A stretch of DNA of 64,000 nt from Gordonia malaquae NBRC 108250. GTDB taxonomy: Bacteria; Actinomycetota; Actinomycetes; Mycobacteriales; Mycobacteriaceae. The notes under the pieces are model-generated. The model saw only the letters and a list, made by a program, of their open reading frames with translations. It was not told where the DNA came from and ran no database searches. Position numbers and translations under genes: made by a program. The stretch lies in contig NZ_BAOP01000003.1 in the NCBI RefSeq assembly GCF_000344135.1, positions 124,001-188,000 of the forward strand, given 5' to 3'. This document shows, in pieces, positions 60,236-64,000 of the stretch; the first letter of the stretch is position 1, and every line of letters begins with the position of its first letter.

Positions 60236-61615
60236 ATGGCCCGCATGACGTCTGACCGCCCCTGGCACGAGCTCGACGCCCACGACTGGCGCGAGCGAAT
60301 CACGTCGGGATCGGCGACGACGGTGGACGGCATCCGCGCGTCGCTGCAGCGGATCGACGACCTCGATGATTCGCTCAACGCATTCGCCGTGGTTCTCGCC
60401 GACGAAGCACTCGCCGCTGCGCGGACACTCGACGCACTCCCTGACAGTGAGCACGGACCGTTGCATGGCGTGCCGATCGCGATCAAGGAGGAGAACGACG
60501 TCGCCGGCTGTGTCACGACTTTCGGCACATCGGCCAACAGGACCCCGGCATCTGCCGATTCGCACATCGTGGCATTGCTGCGGAAGGCGGGCGCGATCAT
60601 CATCGGCAAGACCCGGATGCCTGAGTTCGGGGCATGGCCGTTCACCGAATCCGCTTCGGGCGGGATCACTCGCAATCCGGTCGACCCTTCACGCACACCG
60701 GGCGGGTCGAGTGGCGGCACCGCCGCCGCGGTGGCGTCCGGCATGGTGCCGGCGGGCATCGGCGGCGACGGAGGCGGCTCCATTCGCATCCCGTCCGACC
60801 GGTGCGGCCTGTTCGGGCTGAAGCCGCAGCGCGGGCGGGTGAGCCCCGCGCCGTACCCGCACCTGTGGTGGGCCCTGGGCACGATCGGACCGCTGACCAG
60901 GACGGTGCGCGACTCTGCGCTGATCTACGACGTGATCTCCGGATCGACGCCCACCGATCTGTTCACGACCGAACCGATCGGTTCACTCGTCGGCTCTCTG
61001 GAGAGGGGCCCGCGGCTGCGCATCGGATGGTCGATCGCGTCCGGCACTCCTGGGTTGCACCCGCATCCCGACAACGTGGCGGCGGTCCACCGCATCAGCG
61101 AACTGCTTCGATCGGCAGGCCACACAGTGGTCGAGTATCACCCGAAACACTCCGACCCGACGGCGGCGTTTGTCCCTCAGTTCTTCGCAGGCATCCGGAG
61201 CGAGGCACAGGCCGTCGAGGACTACAGCGCTCTCGAACAGCGGACTCGGTCGGTCTACCGGCTCGGGTCCTGGGTCACCACGGCGGTGCGGGAGAGCGCG
61301 ATCCGGCGCGGAGAGAGAATCGCGGGCCAGGCGGACCGGATGTTCGACGACGTCGATGTGCTTCTCACCCCGACTGTCGCCGATCGGCCGCGGCCTGCCG
61401 GTGTGCTGAGTGGCGCGGGGCCCGTTCGTGCATTGATCTCGTCACGCCCGTCGATCGCGTACACGGCTGTGTGGAACGTGACCGGCCATCCCGCAGCCAC
61501 CGTGCCTGCAGGACTTGGAACCGACGGACTTCCGGTGTCCGTGCAGATCGTCGGACCCCGCAACGGCGAACCCCGCCTCATCTCACTGGCGGCCGAGATC
61601 GAAGCGTCCGTCTGA
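60236..61615 (+). CDS. Amidase signature family enzyme
   Basis: 459 aa; ATG 60236 or 60245. The Ser-cisSer-Lys triad is visible: K84 in IAIKEENDVAG, the cis-Ser in TPGGSSGGTAAAVA (about 158) and the nucleophile S182 in GDGGGSIRIPS. The C-terminal part NVTGHPAATVPAGLGTDGLPVSVQIVGP is typical. It hydrolyses small or aryl amides in the cytosol; it is not part of a GatCAB set here. Probably the last gene of a cyclase-dehydratase-amidase run, ended by a 17-bp hairpin. Confidence 0.92.
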   Translation: MARMTSDRPWHELDAHDWRERITSGSATTVDGIRASLQRIDDLDDSLNAFAVVLADEALAAARTLDALPDSEHGPLHGVPIAIKEENDVAGCVTTFGTSANRTPASADSHIVALLRKAGAIIIGKTRMPEFGAWPFTESASGGITRNPVDPSRTPGGSSGGTAAAVASGMVPAGIGGDGGGSIRIPSDRCGLFGLKPQRGRVSPAPYPHLWWALGTIGPLTRTVRDSALIYDVISGSTPTDLFTTEPIGSLVGSLERGPRLRIGWSIASGTPGLHPHPDNVAAVHRISELLRSAGHTVVEYHPKHSDPTAAFVPQFFAGIRSEAQAVEDYSALEQRTRSVYRLGSWVTTAVRESAIRRGERIAGQADRMFDDVDVLLTPTVADRPRPAGVLSGAGPVRALISSRPSIAYTAVWNVTGHPAATVPAGLGTDGLPVSVQIVGPRNGEPRLISLAAEIEASV

Positions 61616-61624
61616 CCGACGACG

Positions 61625-61660
61625 GCAGCCGAGCTCGAGCAGTTGCTCGAGCTCGGCTGC
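61625..61660. terminator. Bidirectional hairpin between amidase and LGFP lipoprotein genes
   Basis: GCAGCCGAGCTCGAGCA (61625-61641) and TGCTCGAGCTCGGCTGC (61644-61660) are perfect 17-bp arms with only GT between, located between two convergent stops. Confidence 0.75.
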
Positions 61661-61685
61661 CTCGTGTCGGGACCTGCAGAAGGTC

Positions 61686-62318
61686 CTACTTTGCGGGAAC
61701 GACGGCGCCCTTGACCGTGACCTCGACCTTGTTGGTCTTCGAGTCCCAGGTGATGGTGCCGTTCTCGAAGGTCGACTTCTTGACGGTGCCCTCCTCGGTC
61801 TCGTCGCTCGTCGCGGCGCCAAGAGGTCCATCGGAACCGGACTCTCCGTCGTCGGACGGCTTGCCCGACGCGTCGCGTTCGACGTTCCAGGCGTCGCGGA
61901 TCTTGCCCCACGTGATGAATGCGGGCGTGCCGGCATCCGCGTTCTTCGCTGTGATGACGCCGCCGTCGAACTGCTGGAACACGACACCGCTGTCGCTCGT
62001 GCCCGCGTAGTCGTCGTCACCGGCCTTCGGCTTGCCGAGGTCGGTGCGCTGCTTGTCCGTCGCGGCCGAGTACTTCGCGGCGATCGGTCCGGTCAGCGTG
62101 ACCTTGGTGCCGTCGGCGGCGGTCAGCTCCACGTCCTTCGCCTTGTCGGCGCCTGTCGAATCACTCGAGCTCGTCGACCCGTCGGCGCTTGTCGAAGCGA
62201 CCGCAGTCGACGAGTCGGCTCCGTCGTCCGACTTGTCGTCACTGCAACCCGCCACCACTGCCGCGGTGAGCGCCAACGCTGCGGCGACCCCCGCCGTCCG
62301 TCGCATGATGTCTCGCAT
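61686..62318 (-). CDS. LGFP-repeat lipoprotein
   Basis: 210 aa from ATG 62318 (GAAAGGAC upstream). Lipobox VVAGC ends at C25, then a Ser/Asp-rich linker, then LGFP-type repeats: GPIAAKYSAAT, LGKPKAGDDDYAG, GVVFQQFDGGVITAK, GPLGAATSDETEEGTV and FENGTITWDSKTNKVEV. LGFP repeats occur in mycolic-acid actinobacteria, where they are thought to hold proteins to the cell envelope. No catalytic domain is attached. Confidence 0.88.
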   Translation of the reverse strand: MRDIMRRTAGVAAALALTAAVVAGCSDDKSDDGADSSTAVASTSADGSTSSSDSTGADKAKDVELTAADGTKVTLTGPIAAKYSAATDKQRTDLGKPKAGDDDYAGTSDSGVVFQQFDGGVITAKNADAGTPAFITWGKIRDAWNVERDASGKPSDDGESGSDGPLGAATSDETEEGTVKKSTFENGTITWDSKTNKVEVTVKGAVVPAK

Positions 62319-62552
62319 GATGTCCTTTCGATCTTCGTCGAGTCGATCTCCGGTCGAGGCCGGTGGATGTTCTTCGATCCCACCGACTCCGCTTGACGAG
62401 ACTAGCCAAGGTTTGCTGGTTGGGAGCCGTTCTGACTCATAACAGTTCGAAGAATATTCATTCAATCGGACTACAACGGGCATAGTCGGCCCAGTTTCGA
62501 CTCGAAACACCTTCTCCTATACGTTCGTATAGTCGCCTGTAAGGAGCCTCAC
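62319..62552. promoter_or_regulatory. Divergent intergenic region with the palindrome CTATACGTTCGTATAG
   Basis: CTATACG-TT-CGTATAG (62517-62532) is a perfect 16-bp palindrome 20 bp before the hydrolase start, the size and place of a TetR-type operator. No regulator gene is next to it in the window. The rest is AT-richer promoter sequence for the LGFP lipoprotein. Confidence 0.6.
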
Positions 62553-63410
62553 GTGACCGATATCAACATCGAGACCATCACCGTCGACGTCGACGGAATG
62601 CACCTCGTCGGAGACCGCCGCCGCACCGCGTCGACAACGGGCTCACCCATCGTCCTGCTCCACGGCGGCGGCCAGACCCGCCACTCGTGGGATCGCAGCG
62701 CCGACGCCCTCGCCGTCCGCGGCCGGGACGTCTACACGTTCGATCTGCGCGGTCACGGTGACAGTTCGTGGGCGCACGACGGTTACGGCATCGGCGGATT
62801 CGTCACCGATCTTCGCGGGGTCTTGCTGACCCTCGACGCGCCTCCCGTGTTGATCGGGGCATCGCTCGGAGGCATCACCAGCCTCTGCGTGACGGGTGAA
62901 CAGCCCGGATCAGTGTCGGCGCTTGTCATGGTCGATGTCGTGGTCGACGTGGAACCCGCAGGCATCGACCGCATCAAGGCGTTCATGAGCGGTCACATCG
63001 ACGGCTTCGACACCTTGGACGACGTCGCCGACGCGATCGCCGCGTACACCCCCGGCCGGGCTCGCACGCGGAATCTCGACGGTCTGCGCAAGAACGTCCG
63101 GCAGCGTGACGACGGACGCTGGTACTGGCATTGGGACCCCGCGTTCATCCTCGGTGACGGGGATGAAGCCCGGACCGTCACCGACCCCACCCGCCTCCGG
63201 GCAGCCGCCACGAGGGTCGATGTCCCGACGCTCATCGTGCGGGGCGGCAAGTCCGACGTCGTGAGCGACGCGGGTATCGCGTCGATGAAACAGCTGATCC
63301 CCCACGCCGATGTGGCCGATGTCGCCGCGGCGGGCCACATGGTGGCCGGCGACGACAATCAGGTGTTCGCGGCGTCCATCGAAGAGTTCCTCGACCGGCA
63401 CGGTCTGTGA
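62553..63410 (+). CDS. Alpha/beta hydrolase
   Basis: 285 aa, GTG 62553 with AAGGAG upstream. Oxyanion segment VLLHGGGQTRHSWDRSADAL, DLRGHGDSSWA, nucleophile elbow LIGASLGGITS (Ser), Asp in LIVRGGKSDVVSD and His in AAAGHMVAGDDN form a complete triad of the epoxide-hydrolase/peroxidase-like subgroup. Substrate unknown. The next hydrolase gene overlaps its stop (TGATG), so both probably share the palindrome-controlled promoter. Confidence 0.88.
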   Translation: MTDINIETITVDVDGMHLVGDRRRTASTTGSPIVLLHGGGQTRHSWDRSADALAVRGRDVYTFDLRGHGDSSWAHDGYGIGGFVTDLRGVLLTLDAPPVLIGASLGGITSLCVTGEQPGSVSALVMVDVVVDVEPAGIDRIKAFMSGHIDGFDTLDDVADAIAAYTPGRARTRNLDGLRKNVRQRDDGRWYWHWDPAFILGDGDEARTVTDPTRLRAAATRVDVPTLIVRGGKSDVVSDAGIASMKQLIPHADVADVAAAGHMVAGDDNQVFAASIEEFLDRHGL

Positions 63411-64000
63411 TGCGGCTGCGTCTGGCCGATCTCGCCGACCCGCGATTGGACGCGTTCGCCGCGGAATCGCGCGCCCACCACGCGACCACGAACGGAGCCC
63501 GCGGTCCGGCCGACCTCGACGGACTCCGCGCCATGCGTGCTCAGATCGCCGCACGGCCATCCGTGGCGGACCCGGCGGCCCGCACCTCGACCATCGACGG
63601 TGTTCCGGTCCGAATCCTGGAACCGTCGTCAGGTCTGAGCCGCGGGGTCTACCTCGCGCTCCACGGAGGCGGCTTCTACCTCGGCTCGGCCGTGCGCAAC
63701 GATCCACGTCACCGGGACCTCGCCGAATCGCTCGACGTCACCGTCGTCGCGCCCGATTACCGACTCGCGCCAGAGCATCCATGGCCCGCGGCAGGCGACG
63801 ACTGCGAGACGGTCGCACGGTGGCTGATCGACCATGCGGGAGCAGAGTTCGGAACGGACCGCTTGATCATCGGCGGCGCGTCGGCAGGAGCGACGCTGGC
63901 ACTCACCACACTGTTGCGTCTCCGAAACCACGATCTGTCCGGCGAGTATCGCGGCGCCGTCCTGACCTTCGGCACCTACGACATCAGCGGCCGAACACCG
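63410..64000 (+). CDS. Alpha/beta hydrolase fold-3 (HSL-type) esterase, 3' end beyond window
   Basis: ATG 63410 overlaps the previous stop (TGATG). 197 codons are present and the frame is open at the edge. It has the hormone-sensitive-lipase box LALHGGGFYLGS and PDYRLAPEHPWPAAGDDC, plus the nucleophile motif GGASAGATLA, so it is an acyl esterase of the HSL family. The catalytic Asp and His would lie outside the window. It is co-transcribed with the hydrolase before it. Confidence 0.88.
   Translation, partial: MRLRLADLADPRLDAFAAESRAHHATTNGARGPADLDGLRAMRAQIAARPSVADPAARTSTIDGVPVRILEPSSGLSRGVYLALHGGGFYLGSAVRNDPRHRDLAESLDVTVVAPDYRLAPEHPWPAAGDDCETVARWLIDHAGAEFGTDRLIIGGASAGATLALTTLLRLRNHDLSGEYRGAVLTFGTYDISGRTP

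Noticed and set aside
1-64000. CRISPR arrays, tRNA or rRNA genes
   Set aside because: No regularly spaced repeats and no tRNA- or rRNA-like segments were noticed; a tRNAscan/Infernal run would settle it.

Overview
This 64 kb window comes from a high-GC actinobacterium. Several features point to a mycolic-acid-containing member of the Mycobacteriales (Gordonia/Rhodococcus/Mycobacterium-like, genus not provable here): LGFP-repeat lipoprotein, deazaflavin-dependent-nitroreductase-like proteins, FprB-type ferredoxin reductase, CmtR- and KmtR-like metal sensors, and an arsR-cadI-arsR-acr3 order like Rv2640c-Rv2643 of M. tuberculosis. No rRNA, tRNA or CRISPR array was recognised.

Layout. (1) 1-4.7 kb looks chromosomal: DDN-like protein, enoyl-CoA hydratase, a hypothetical protein, a CIRCE-controlled hsp20 with a 46-codon follower gene, a CinA C-terminal deamidase and nadE. 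(2) 4.7-8.2 kb is a mobile module: tyrosine recombinase, a small HTH protein and a zinc-ribbon recombinase relative whose catalytic residues look degenerate. (3) 8.2-11.2 kb is a metal-efflux operon (cmtR-like sensor, SPC-type P1B ATPase, lspA, all with 4-nt overlaps). A methyltransferase next to it is cut off beside a decayed IS256-type element (11.7-13.3 kb). (4) 13.4-25.1 kb is a copper/cell-envelope island: SHOCT protein, multicopper oxidase, L,D-transpeptidase, M23 endopeptidase, two small membrane proteins, BlaI repressor, M56 protease, CcdA, TlpA, CopB ATPase, YdhK protein, CopZ. (5) 25.1-26.7 kb is transposon debris. (6) 26.7-44.1 kb is an arsenic/nickel region with two copies of the arsR-cadI and arsR-acr3-arsC units. 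Copy 1 continues into a fused arsC, a flavin disulfide reductase and an ArsN-like acetyltransferase. An MFS exporter with a KmtR-like sensor lies between the copies, and copy 2 is split by nhaA, a DUF1254 gene, a TetR gene and an ABC pair. (7) 44.1-64 kb looks chromosomal again: small secreted and regulatory genes, hydrolases, sodA/soxR, P450-fprB, a CdaR regulator, an adenylate cyclase, a dehydratase and an amidase.

The most interesting system is in block 4. The same operator, CTACTAA-N5-TTAGTAG or a close variant, stands before the L,D-transpeptidase, before the M23 peptidase, before the four-gene operon containing blaI and the M56 protease, and (as two overlapping sites) before tlpA-ccdA. 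This implies one BlaI/M56-controlled regulon joining extracytoplasmic thiol chemistry and peptidoglycan remodelling inside a copper-resistance island. CopZ instead has a CsoR-like operator, so a second copper circuit is probably present.

The second theme is decay. Between 48.8 and 54.5 kb four genes (an SDR, sodA, fprB, a P450) each carry a frame-breaking lesion: two internal deletions, a perfect palindrome, and an exact 8-bp tandem duplication. They are either real inactivations or clustered sequence errors. Read-level checking would decide.
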